Shown in pieces: positions 6,765 to 15,500 of a stretch of DNA of 18,198 nucleotides. Position numbers and translations under genes: made by a program. This stretch comes from Bacillota bacterium (GTDB lineage: Bacteria > Bacillota > Limnochordia > Limnochordales > ZCTH02-B6), in the NCBI GenBank assembly GCA_017578085.1, contig PKQR01000031.1:1-18198 (forward strand), read 5' to 3'. Numbering within the stretch: the stretch's first letter is position 1; each line of letters opens with the position of its first letter. The notes under the pieces were generated by a model. The model ran no database searches. It saw only the letters and a program-made list of their open reading frames with translations, and was not told the origin of the DNA.

Positions 6765-8057
6765 ATGCAGCGTCCGGCTGAACAACTGGAGCAGTTGCGC
6801 CAAGCGCTGCAGGAGCAGGAACGCCAGGCGCTAGCCGAGCGGCGCCGGAAGCGGCGGGCAAAGCGGCGGCGCCAAGCCACCGCGATGCTCATCATCATCC
6901 TGGTCGCGATCCTGCTGGCCATGGTCGCCTTTTACGTGACGTATCAGCGGGGCATGCGGGGGCTGGGCGTGTCGGGCAACGCCGCCGACGCCTCCAGCGG
7001 CGTCGCCCGGCGGGTCACGGTACTGATAATCGGGATCGACGACCCGTCGCTGGGGGCGGCGCGCACCGACACCATCATGCTGGCCAGCTTTGACCCCCGC
7101 AGCGGCGAGGCGGCGGTGATGTCCATTCCGCGGGATACCCGCGTGCAGATCCCGGGCCGCAGCGGCTACTACCGGGTCAATACGGCCTACACGCTGGGCG
7201 GGCCCGAATTGACCGTGCGCACCGTCGAGAATCTCCTGGACATCGACATCGACCACTATTTGGTGTTGGATTTCGCCAGCTTCGCCCGGTTCATCGACCT
7301 CTTGGGCGGGGTTGAGGTGGAGATCGAGCGGCCCATGCGCTACGACGACTACGCGCAAGGGCTGCACATCGATTTGAAACCGGGGCGCCAGGTGCTCACG
7401 GGCGAGCAGGCCCTGCAGTACGTGCGCTTCCGGGCGGATGGGCTGGGCGACGTGGCCCTGGTGGACCCGCTGCGGGAAGTCTATGACGGCCGCGTCAAGC
7501 GGCAGCTGGAGTTTGTGAAGCTGGTGGCCCAGCGGGCCATGAGCGTCGGGGCGATCCCGCGGCTGCCGCAGCTGGTGCCCGAGCTGTTCTCCATGGTCAA
7601 GACCGACATCAGCATGGACCGGGCGCTGGCGCTGGCCGTGTCTGCCCGCCGGCTGGACGTGGACAAGCTGCAGACGGCGGTGCTGCCGGGCGCGGGGATG
7701 TACATTGGCGGTGCGAGCTACTGGGTGCATGATCCTGTCCGGACCCAGACGGTGGTCAAGCGGTTGATCCGGGGCGAGCGGGTGCCTACGGCCGCGGTGT
7801 TCAACGGCAGCGGCGGGGCCGGCGTGGCGGCGCGGGCGGCGGCGTTGCTGCGGCAAAACGGGTACGAAGTGGTCAAGGTGGGCAACGCTCCGGACGGGTT
7901 TCACTATGAACGGACGCAGGTCATCGTGAACCGCCCCGGCGTGCCGGTGGACCATTTGGCCCGGCTGGTGGGCGGTCAAGTGCTGGCCGCGAGCGAAGAC
8001 GCTCCTGCCGCCGAGGCCGATGTGACCGTCATTGTCGGACGTGACTTTGGCGGCTGA
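6765..8057 (+). CDS. LytR-CpsA-Psr (LCP) family cell-wall glycopolymer ligase
   Basis: LCP proteins attach wall teichoic acids or other glycopolymers to peptidoglycan outside the cell. The 430-residue protein has a basic, Gln/Arg-rich cytoplasmic N-terminus (1-38), one membrane segment (about 39-60), an LCP catalytic domain (about 83-255) and a C-terminal LytR_C-type domain (about 342-427). Catalytic-domain motifs include the Arg-Asp pair in ARTDTIMLASFD (Arg100, Asp102), SIPRDTRVQIPG (Arg123, Asp124) and QYVRFRADGLGD (219-229). The family motif that normally runs GLGD-xGRxxRQ is interrupted: about a dozen residues separate GLGD from GRVKRQ. The ATG at 6765 has GAGAGGGA upstream. The stop codon overlaps the rsfS start (TGATG). 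The precise polymer and a gene symbol cannot be assigned. Confidence 0.92.
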   Translation: MQRPAEQLEQLRQALQEQERQALAERRRKRRAKRRRQATAMLIIILVAILLAMVAFYVTYQRGMRGLGVSGNAADASSGVARRVTVLIIGIDDPSLGAARTDTIMLASFDPRSGEAAVMSIPRDTRVQIPGRSGYYRVNTAYTLGGPELTVRTVENLLDIDIDHYLVLDFASFARFIDLLGGVEVEIERPMRYDDYAQGLHIDLKPGRQVLTGEQALQYVRFRADGLGDVALVDPLREVYDGRVKRQLEFVKLVAQRAMSVGAIPRLPQLVPELFSMVKTDISMDRALALAVSARRLDVDKLQTAVLPGAGMYIGGASYWVHDPVRTQTVVKRLIRGERVPTAAVFNGSGGAGVAARAAALLRQNGYEVVKVGNAPDGFHYERTQVIVNRPGVPVDHLARLVGGQVLAASEDAPAAEADVTVIVGRDFGG

Positions 8058-8467
8058 TGCGTCGCCGAGAGGGGAAGAGTAGCAGACACGAGCCTGGCGA
8101 GGAGGGAACGAGGCTGACCGAGCTGGAAGTGGCCATTCGGGCAGCGCAGGCAGCGGAGGGGAAGAAGGCGGAACGGGTCGTTATCCTCGACATGCGTCCG
8201 CTGACGGTGGTGACGGATTACTTCGTCATCTGCAGCGGCCAGTCGATGCCGCAGGTGCGGGCCATTGCCCGCGGCATCGAGGAGGCCCTGGAGAAGGACG
8301 GCGTGCGGCTTCGCCGCCGGGAAGGCGATGACCGTTCTTCTTGGATCCTCTTGGATTTCGGCGGGGTCGTGGTGCACGTGTTTCACCATGCCGAGCGCGA
8401 GTATTATGACCTCGAACGCCTTTGGGCCGATGCTCCCCGGGTCGAGTGGTCTCCGGTCAGCACGTAA
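8057..8467 (+). CDS. rsfS: Ribosomal silencing factor RsfS
   Basis: RsfS binds L14 on the 50S subunit and blocks subunit joining when nutrients are short. The family signature is clear: VVTDYFVICSGQSMPQVRAI (51-70), then SSWILLDFGGVVVHVFHH (94-111) and EYYDLERLW (115-123). At 136 residues it is about 20 longer than usual because the ATG at 8057, overlapping the LCP stop codon, adds the unconserved segment MRRREGKSSRHEPGEEGTR. A good Shine-Dalgarno GGAGGG at about 8101 instead precedes a CTG at 8114, where the conserved protein begins (LTELEVAIRAA). The true start may therefore be CTG, with ATG 8057 the conventional choice. The neighbouring LCP and upstream nadD-yqeK match the usual Firmicutes order. 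Confidence 0.93.
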   Translation: MRRREGKSSRHEPGEEGTRLTELEVAIRAAQAAEGKKAERVVILDMRPLTVVTDYFVICSGQSMPQVRAIARGIEEALEKDGVRLRRREGDDRSSWILLDFGGVVVHVFHHAEREYYDLERLWADAPRVEWSPVST

Positions 8468-8509
8468 ACAGCAAGCATGCTCGCAACCTAAAGCCCGTCC
8501 GACAGCCCC

Positions 8510-8538
8510 TTGACGGGCCGCGGTGGGTGACCTATAAT
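8510..8538 (+). promoter_or_regulatory. Sigma-A promoter for tRNA-Ala
   Basis: TTGACG (8510-8515) and a perfect TATAAT (8533-8538) are separated by 17 bases. The tRNA begins 19 bases after the -10 box. It is the closest to consensus of the promoters seen in this window and serves a stable-RNA gene. Confidence 0.85.
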
Positions 8539-8556
8539 AGGCTTTGCGACGGACGT

Positions 8557-8632
8557 GGGGCCGTAGCTCAGCTGGGAGAGCGCGTGAATGGCATTCACGA
8601 GGTCGGCGGTTCGAGCCCGCTCGGCTCCACCA
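8557..8632 (+). tRNA. tRNA-Ala (anticodon GGC), CCA encoded
   Basis: The 76-base cloverleaf is complete. The acceptor GGGGCCG pairs with CGGCTCC (one G-U). The D-stem is GCTC/GAGC. The anticodon stem CGTGA/TCACG encloses loop ATGGCAT with anticodon GGC. The T-arm GGCGG-TTCGAGC-CCGCT has one G-U pair. Discriminator A and an encoded CCA follow. GGC reads the alanine codon GCC (and GCT). The gene stands alone with its own promoter and terminator. Confidence 0.96.
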
Positions 8633-8638
8633 GAGGTC

Positions 8639-8676
8639 AAACCCCCGGGAGCTAGTTTCCCGGGGGTTTCGCTTTT
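8639..8676 (+). terminator. Intrinsic terminator after tRNA-Ala
   Basis: AAACCCCCGGGA (8639-8650) pairs perfectly over 12 bases with TCCCGGGGGTTT (8658-8669), with a 7-base loop. The T-tract is interrupted (TTT, CGC, TTTT). It lies six bases after the tRNA CCA end. Confidence 0.85.
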
Positions 8677-8823
8677 CTGCGGTTCTTACCGCCAGTGAAA
8701 TCGGACCTCTGCAGTCCAGCCATCGCCCCTGGCCTATCCCACCCGCTGCTCCGCGTCTATCATCCAGCCTCGCGGCTCCGTCCTCCGGGACTTACCTCTT
8801 TCCATCCTTCTTCCCCGCTTCGC

Positions 8824-8846
8824 CCTTCGCCTCACGAAGGTATAAT
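8824..8846 (+). promoter_or_regulatory. Probable promoter -10 box with adjoining inverted repeat (possible operator) for the ABC exporter
   Basis: A perfect TATAAT (8841-8846) lies 58 bases before the exporter start. Directly against it is a perfect inverted repeat, CCTTCG (8824-8829), five bases, CGAAGG (8835-8840), which fills the -35/-10 spacer. No good -35 box is seen at the expected position (CTTCGC, 8818-8823), which would fit a promoter needing an activator or controlled by a repressor at the repeat. No regulator gene is adjacent. Confidence 0.45.
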
Positions 8847-8903
8847 CGTTGTCAGGTACGAGCGGTGCAGGCCCGTTCGGCACGCGTGGAGAGGGGGCTT
8901 TCC

Positions 8904-10631
8904 GTGGTAAGACTCTTGCGGTTTCTCAAGCCGTACCGGAGGCAAATCGCCCTGGCGGTGGCACTTGTCCTCCTGCAGTCGTTGGCCGAGCTGTTCCTGC
9001 CGGCGCTGATGGCCAGCATCGTGGATGAGGGCGTAGTCACCGGCAATACGGGGCACATCTTGCGCGTCGGCGGCCTGATGCTCCTGGTCGCGGCCGCGGG
9101 GACGGGGGCGGCCATTGCCGCCACCTACTTTGCTGCCCGCACGGCCAACGGCTTCGGGCGCGACGTGCGCCGGGAGCTTTTCCGGCGGGTTAGCGCTTTC
9201 TCCTTGCAGGAAATGTCCCACCTGGGAACGGCCACGCTCATTACCCGCACCACCAACGACGTGACGCAGGTCCAGCAAGTGGTGTATTTGGCCATGCGCA
9301 TGCTGGTCAGCGCGCCGCTGATGGCCGTCGGCGGTGTCGTGATGGCCATCGTCACCGACCCGCAGCTGGCCTGGGTCATCGCGGCGGTGGTGCCGCTGCT
9401 CATTTTCGCCATCGTTGCCGTCGCGTCCCGGGCGCTGCCCATGTTCCGGGCGCTGCAGGACAAGGTTGACGTGTTGAACCGGGTGGTGCGGGAGCTCTTG
9501 ACGGGCGTGCGGGTCGTGCGGGCCTTCAACCGCACGGATTACGAACACCGCCGCTTTACGGCCGCCAACCGGGACCTGACGGAGACCGCCATCCGGGTCA
9601 ACCGGCTCATGGGGGCGTCCATGCCTATCTTGATGATCCTGCTCAACATGAGCATCGTGGCGGTCATGTGGCTTGGCGCTGTGCGCGTCGACGACGGCTA
9701 TACCCAGATCGGCGACTTGATGGCCTTTATCCAATACGTGTCGCTGATCATGTTCGCGGTGCTGATGGTGTCGATGGTATTGATCATTCTCCCGCGGGCG
9801 GCGGTGTCCGCTGGGCGCATCGCGGAAGTGTTGCAGACGGAGCCCGGCATCCAGGACCCGCCCGCGGCGCGACCCGTGGAGGAGCGCCGGGGCGTGGTGG
9901 AGTTCCGCAACGTCTCTTTCCAGTATCCTGGCGCCGAGCAGCCGGCCTTGCAGGGCATCTCGTTCCGCGCTGAGCCCGGCAAGACGACCGCCATCATCGG
10001 CGGGACCGGCTCGGGCAAGTCCACACTGGTCAACCTGCTGGTCCGGTTTTTCGACCCCACGGAAGGGCAAGTGCTGGTGGACGGGGTGGACGTGCGCGAG
10101 CAGTCGCAGGCGGATCTGCGCCGCTACATAGGCTTTGTACCCCAGAAGGCGGTGCTCTTTAGCGGCACTATCCGGGACAACATCCGCTACGGCAACGAGG
10201 ACGCGACCGACGCGGAGATCGAACGGGCGGCTGAGATCGCCCAGGCGCTGGAGTTTATCCGCAACATGCCCGAGGGCTTCGATACGAAGGTCGAACAGGG
10301 CGGGACCAACTTGTCCGGCGGGCAGCGGCAGCGGTTGACCATCGCCAGGGCCATCGTGCGCCGGCCGCGCATCTATGTGTTCGACGACTGTTTCTCGGCG
10401 CTGGACTTCAAGACCGACGCCGCGCTGCGGGCAGCGTTGAAGCGGGAAACCCAGGACGCGACCGTTATCATCGTGGCCCAGCGGGTAAGCACCATCATGC
10501 ACGCGGACCAGATCATCGTGCTGGACGGCGGGCGGGCTGTGGGCATCGGCACCCACGAGGAACTGCTGCGCACGTGTCCGGTGTACCGGGAAATCGTCAT
10601 CTCCCAGTTGGGTGAGGAGGCGGTGGCATGA
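8904..10631 (+). CDS. ABC exporter half-transporter, subunit with degenerate ATP site
   Basis: This 575-residue half-transporter has an N-terminal six-helix exporter domain (about 15-300) and a nucleotide-binding domain (about 330-575). It shows Walker A GGTGSGKST (366-374), Q-loop Gln414, a canonical signature LSGGQ (470-474) and Walker B YVFDD (491-495). Asp495 sits where the catalytic glutamate normally is, and Gln526 (VAQRVST) replaces the switch histidine. This combination marks the degenerate half of heterodimeric exporters such as TM287/288 or BmrCD. The partner is the next gene, overlapping by four bases (ATGA). GTG 8904 is chosen because GAGAGGGGG lies six bases upstream; the open frame reaching back to 8544 would run through the tRNA gene. 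Substrate unknown, probably drugs or lipids. Confidence 0.92.
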   Translation: MVRLLRFLKPYRRQIALAVALVLLQSLAELFLPALMASIVDEGVVTGNTGHILRVGGLMLLVAAAGTGAAIAATYFAARTANGFGRDVRRELFRRVSAFSLQEMSHLGTATLITRTTNDVTQVQQVVYLAMRMLVSAPLMAVGGVVMAIVTDPQLAWVIAAVVPLLIFAIVAVASRALPMFRALQDKVDVLNRVVRELLTGVRVVRAFNRTDYEHRRFTAANRDLTETAIRVNRLMGASMPILMILLNMSIVAVMWLGAVRVDDGYTQIGDLMAFIQYVSLIMFAVLMVSMVLIILPRAAVSAGRIAEVLQTEPGIQDPPAARPVEERRGVVEFRNVSFQYPGAEQPALQGISFRAEPGKTTAIIGGTGSGKSTLVNLLVRFFDPTEGQVLVDGVDVREQSQADLRRYIGFVPQKAVLFSGTIRDNIRYGNEDATDAEIERAAEIAQALEFIRNMPEGFDTKVEQGGTNLSGGQRQRLTIARAIVRRPRIYVFDDCFSALDFKTDAALRAALKRETQDATVIIVAQRVSTIMHADQIIVLDGGRAVGIGTHEELLRTCPVYREIVISQLGEEAVA

Positions 10632-12523
10632 GCAGGCAAATGGGCCCTGACGGGCGGGTTGACCGGCGCGACGACCTCTCGGCGCTCCCACGGCACCACG
10701 GTCCGGCGATGATCGGGATGCCCGTGCAGCGGGCCAAGGACTTTCGCGGCACCTTGCGACGCCTGCTCGGCTACGTGCGGCCCTATTGGCCGCATTTGAC
10801 CGCCGTGCTGGTGCTGGCAGCCCTCAGCACGCTGTTTGCCATCGTCAGCCCCAAGGTGCTCGGCGACGCCACGACGCTCTTGTTTCAAGGCTTTATGGCC
10901 AAACGGGCGGGTGTGCCGGGCGCCGCCATCGACTTCGGGCGGGTGAGGGACATCCTCGTCCTGCTGGCCGGCCTCTACGTACTCAGCGCGGCCTGTGCGT
11001 TTGGGCAGCAGTACATCATGGCCGGTGTGGCCCAGCGGATCGTGTACCAGTTGCGGCAGGACGCGGACGCCAAGCTCATGCGGCTGCCCCTGCGCTACTA
11101 CGACAGCCGGCCCCACGGGGAAACGCTGAGCCGGGTCACCAACGACATCGACAACATCAGCAACACGTTGCAGCAGAGCCTCGCACAGGCCCTCATGGCC
11201 GTGGTGACCGTCATCGGGATCATCGTGATGATGGTGCGCATCAGCTGGGTGCTGGCGTTGTTGACCATGGTCACGCTGCCCATGGCGGGCATGATCACCG
11301 CGGCCATCGCCCGCCGCTCCCAAGGCTACTTCCGCCAGCAGCAGCAGGTCCTGGGCCGCCTCAACGGACATGTGGAGGAGATGTACACGGCCCACGCGGT
11401 GGTCAAGGCCTTTGGCCAGGAGCACCGGTCGGTGGCAGAGTTTGAGGCGCTCAACGATGAACTCTATGGAGCCGGTTGGCGGGCGCAGTTCGTCTCGGGC
11501 CTGATCATGCCCCTCATGGGGTTCGTCAACAACATCGGCTATGTCCTGATCAGCGTTGTGGGCGCCATCTACGTCACGCGCCAGGTGCTCCAGATCGGCG
11601 ACGTGCAGGCGTTTCTCCAGTACGCACGCCAGTTTGGCCAGCCCATCGTGCAGGTGGCGAGCATCTTCAACATCATCCAGTCCACCATCGCCTCCGCGGA
11701 GCGGGTGTTTGAACTGCTGGACGAGGAAGAAGAGGTGCCGGAAGCCGCCGACCCGGTCGTCCTGGAGCAGCCCCGGGGCGAAGTGGTGCTGGAGCGGGTT
11801 TCCTTCCGCTACAAGCCCGACGTGCCCTTGATCGAGGACCTGGATCTGGTGGGCAAGCCCGGGCAGGTGATCGCCATCGTCGGCCCCACAGGCGCGGGCA
11901 AGACGACCCTGGTGAACCTCCTGATGCGCTTTTACGAGATCAACGGCGGCCGCATCACCGTTGACGGCGTCGACATCCGCCAGATGCGCCGCGGAGACCT
12001 CCGCCGCCTCTTTGGCATGGTGATGCAGGACACGTGGCTGTTTCACGGCACCATCCGGGACAACATCGCCTACGGCCGGGAAGGCGCCACCGAGGAGGAG
12101 ATCGTGGCCGCGGCCAAGGCGGCGTACGCGGACCATTTCATCCGCACGTTGCCCGACGGGTACGACACGGTCATCGACGAGGAGGCGTCCAACCTCTCGC
12201 AAGGGCAGAAGCAGCTTTTGACCATTGCCCGGGCGCTGCTCGCGGACCCGGTGATCCTCATCCTGGACGAGGCCACCAGCAGCGTCGACACCCGCACGGA
12301 GCTGCAGATCCAGCGGGCTTTGCACGACCTGATGAAAGGCCGCACCAGCTTCGTCATCGCCCACCGCTTGTCCACCATCCGGGACGCGGACTGGGTGCTG
12401 GTGATGAAAGACGGCCGCATCGTCGAGCAGGGGACCCACGACCAGCTGCTGGCCGCGGACGGCTTCTACGCGAGCCTGTACCGGAGCCAGTTTGCCGATG
12501 CGTCGGTGCTCGGCGCGGTGTGA
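10628..12523 (+). CDS. ABC exporter half-transporter, subunit with catalytic Walker B
   Basis: This 631-residue partner has an unconserved hydrophilic N-terminal extension (about 1-40), the six-helix membrane domain (about 50-350) and a nucleotide-binding domain (about 384-625). Walker A is GPTGAGKTT (419-427), Walker B ILILDE (543-548) with the catalytic Glu548, and the switch histidine is His579 (VIAHRLST). The signature is altered to LSQGQ (523-527). In the heterodimer the working ATP site pairs this subunit's Walker motifs with the LSGGQ of the first subunit; the other site pairs Asp495 and Gln526 with LSQGQ and should hydrolyse poorly. The ATG overlaps the upstream stop codon by four bases. 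It resembles YfiC/YheH-type multidrug or lipid exporters; the substrate cannot be read from sequence. Confidence 0.92.
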   Translation: MSRQMGPDGRVDRRDDLSALPRHHGPAMIGMPVQRAKDFRGTLRRLLGYVRPYWPHLTAVLVLAALSTLFAIVSPKVLGDATTLLFQGFMAKRAGVPGAAIDFGRVRDILVLLAGLYVLSAACAFGQQYIMAGVAQRIVYQLRQDADAKLMRLPLRYYDSRPHGETLSRVTNDIDNISNTLQQSLAQALMAVVTVIGIIVMMVRISWVLALLTMVTLPMAGMITAAIARRSQGYFRQQQQVLGRLNGHVEEMYTAHAVVKAFGQEHRSVAEFEALNDELYGAGWRAQFVSGLIMPLMGFVNNIGYVLISVVGAIYVTRQVLQIGDVQAFLQYARQFGQPIVQVASIFNIIQSTIASAERVFELLDEEEEVPEAADPVVLEQPRGEVVLERVSFRYKPDVPLIEDLDLVGKPGQVIAIVGPTGAGKTTLVNLLMRFYEINGGRITVDGVDIRQMRRGDLRRLFGMVMQDTWLFHGTIRDNIAYGREGATEEEIVAAAKAAYADHFIRTLPDGYDTVIDEEASNLSQGQKQLLTIARALLADPVILILDEATSSVDTRTELQIQRALHDLMKGRTSFVIAHRLSTIRDADWVLVMKDGRIVEQGTHDQLLAADGFYASLYRSQFADASVLGAV

Positions 12524-12552
12524 CCGCCTGGGGCGGCGCCGGTCCAGGTCAC
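12520..12552. other. Hairpin between convergent ABC and dnaE2 genes
   Basis: GTGACC (12520-12525) and TGG (12529-12531) pair with CCA (12544-12546) and GGTCAC (12547-12552), leaving a three-base bulge. The left arm overlaps the exporter stop codon. There is no T-run on either side, so a role in ending the two convergent transcripts is only possible. Confidence 0.3.
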
Positions 12553-12570
12553 GTGGAGCGCGTTGGGCAA

Positions 12571-15500
12571 CTACAGGACGGCAGCTAAGGTGCCGGGGGG
12601 CACCAGGGGCGCCAGCCGCTCCGCGGTGATGCTCACCCCTTCGCCGTGGCGGTCGATTTTTCCGGAAACCAGAAGCAGGGGGCTGACGAACAAGTCGTCC
12701 CCCCAGCGCATGTAGACGTCTTCGAAAACGGTGACGTCGATCAATCCCGTTTCATCCTCCAAGGTCAAAAACACCACCGTGCGGCCGCTTTTGGTCGGCG
12801 GGCGGTGGGGGCGGATGCACAAGCCGGCGGCCGTGACCGGGTGCCGGTGGGGCAGCCGGGCCGCTGCGGCGCACGTGCTCACGCCGCGTTTGCGCAGGTG
12901 CCGGCGCCAATGCTGCATCAGGTGACGCTCCACGGTCACGCCGAGGGCGTAATACTCCCGTAGGTCCCGCTCGAGGAGCGGGAAGTCCTCTATTGTGACC
13001 GGGGGCGCCTCGATCCGCAGATCCCAGTGCCGCTGGGCTTCCCGGGCGCGGCGGGCGTCGCCCAGCAAGGCCGGCAACTGCCACAAAAGGGCCCGGCGGT
13101 TGGGGTGGATTGCGTCAAAGGCGCCGGCCAGCACCAGCTGTTCCGCCTCCTCGATGGTGAGCGGCGCCACCCGCTGGCAAAAGTCCGCCAGGGACGTGAA
13201 GGGACGCTCCGCTCTCGCATCCAGCATGGCGGCCAGCGTCGCGGCGCTCAAGGAGCGGATCTGGCGCAAGCCGACGCGGATGGCGCGGTCGGCTTCCACC
13301 GTGTACTCCGGGGCGCTCTTGTTGACGCACGGCCCTCGCACGGCGACGCCCCGCCGCTTGGCTTCCCACAAAAGCGTATTGGGCGGGTAGTACCCCATGG
13401 GCTGGTGGGCCAAGAGCGCCGCGTAAAACTCCGCGGGGTAGTGCTCCAAGAGATACGCGGTCTTGTACGCGATGGTGGCGAAAGAAGCGGCGTGGGCCTC
13501 ACAAAAGCCGTAGCCCGCGTAGCCGGCGATGTAGCCAAAGATGGTGCGAGCCTGCTCCGGCGTGCACCCTTGGGCGATGGCTTTGGCGACAAACTGCTCG
13601 CCGATGCGGTCCATCTCCGCCTGCGACCGGAAGGAGGACATGACCCGCCGCAGGCGGTCGGCCTCACCGGGGGTGAAGCCGGCGATCTCCCGGGCGATCT
13701 CGATCACCTGCTCTTGGAACAAGACGACCCCGTAGGTTTTCTCCAGGATCGGGCGCAGCTTGGGGTGGATGTAGGTGATGGGCTCCTGGCCATTCCGGCG
13801 GGCGATGAAGGGGCGCACCATGTCGCCTTTGATGGGCCCGGGCCGGATGAGGGCCACGGATGCGACGATGTCCTCGAACTCCCGCGGGCGCAAGCGGGGG
13901 TGCAGGGCCCGCTGGGCGGGGGATTCCAGCTGAAACGCCCCGATTGTCTCGCCCCGGCGCAGGCGCTGGTATGTCCGGGGATCGTCGTCGGGGATGCGGT
14001 CGTAATCGAACCCGGGGTCGTGCCGCTGGATGGCCCGGGCGGCGGTGTTGACCGCGCCCAACATGCGCAAAAATAAAAGGTCCAGCTTCATGAGCCCCAG
14101 GGCTTCCACATCGTCCTTGTCAAACTGGCTCATGACCACCCCTTTGGCCGACATCTGCAAGGGCGTGACGTCCAGCAAAGGCTCGGCGCTGATGACGAGG
14201 CCGCTAGAGTGGGTGCCCAGATGGCGCGGCAGGGCGGCCAGCGCCTGGGCCAAGGCCAGCCACTGGCGCCGGCGCGGTCCTTCAAAGGAAACGGCTCTCA
14301 GCTCAGGGTAGCGGTGCAGCGCCCGCTCGATCGCGTCCGCGGGCAAATGGGGCATGCGCTTGGCCACCGCGTCGATTTCCTCGGGCGCGAAGCCCAGCAC
14401 TTTGCCTACTTCCCGCAGGGCGCCGCGGGCGTGGTAGGTGTGATAGGTGGCCACGGCCGCCACGTGGTCCCGGCCGTAGCGCTCATAGACGTAGGCGGCC
14501 ACCTCGTCCCGGTGCTCGGCCTCCAAGTCGATGTCGATGTCGGGCGGTTCGCCCCGTTCGATGGACAAGAAGCGCTCGAAGCGCAGGTTGCGGCGGAAGG
14601 CGTCCACATCGGTCAATCCGAGGCAATAGGCCACCACCGAATCAGCCGCCGAGCCGCGGCCGCTGGTGCGGATGCCCCGGCTGCGGGCAAACTGGACCAC
14701 ATCCCAGGCCACGAGGAAGTAATCGGCCATATCCAGCTGGTCGATGATGGCCAGCTCGCTGCTGATACGCTCGCGCAACGCGGGCGAGATCCGCCCGTAG
14801 CGCTGCTCGGCGCCGGACCATGTCAGCTGGTGCAGCAAAACCTGGGCCGTCTGGCCGGGAGGCAGCGGAAAGCGCGGGTGCCGGCGCCGGCCCAGCACCA
14901 GCGCCGGCTGGCACCGCTCCGCGACCGCCAGGGTATTGGCCAATCCCTGCGGGTACCAGGCAAAGCGCTCCCGCATGACCGCCGGCGGGATCAAGTATCG
15001 CTGGTCGTTAAAAGGCCGGCCGGGGTGCGGGTCTTCCACCGTGAGGCCTAAGGCGATGCAGCGCAAGACGTCGTGGACGGGGTGCCGCTCCCGCGTTGTG
15101 TAGTGGACGTTGCCGGTGGCCACCGCCGTCAAGCCCAGGCGCTCAGCCAACTCCACCAAGGCTTGGTTGACCGCGTGCTGGCCGGGGAGCTCCGTCGCCT
15201 CCAGCGCCAAGAGGAAACGGTCCCGGCCCAGCATGTCCCTATAGCGGCGGGCGGCGGCTTCGGCTTCCCGGAAGCGCCGCTGGTAAAGAAGGGCGGGGAT
15301 CTCGCCCCGGCGGCAGCCGGAGAGGAACAGCAGATCTTCTTTATACCGGATGATATCGTCCCACGCGGCGCGCGGCTCGCCCCGGGGATTGCCCAGGTGG
15401 GCCGCGGAGACGATGCGGCACAAGTTGGCGTATCCTTTGGGCGAGGTGGCCAGGGCCAAAAGGTGGTGGCCGTCGGCCAGCGTCAGCTCGCAGCCGATGA

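Noticed and set aside
8544..8903. N-terminal extension of the first ABC subunit back to 8544
   Set aside because: It would run through the tRNA-Ala gene and its terminator. The GTG at 8904 has a strong ribosome-binding site and begins the conserved protein.
8695..8910. A 71-codon open frame in the tRNA to ABC gap
   Set aside because: Its Pro/Ser/His-rich translation reflects the C/T-rich DNA, it has no ribosome-binding site, and it overlaps the exporter promoter and start.
10373..12439. A 688-codon open frame on the minus strand
   Set aside because: Antisense to the ABC exporter genes, with a His/Asp/Gln-rich translation lacking any domain. The same applies to the minus-strand frame at 8832-10691.
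13027..14076. A 349-codon open frame on the plus strand
   Set aside because: Antisense to the catalytic part of dnaE2, whose motifs are unmistakable; no ribosome-binding site or domain supports it.
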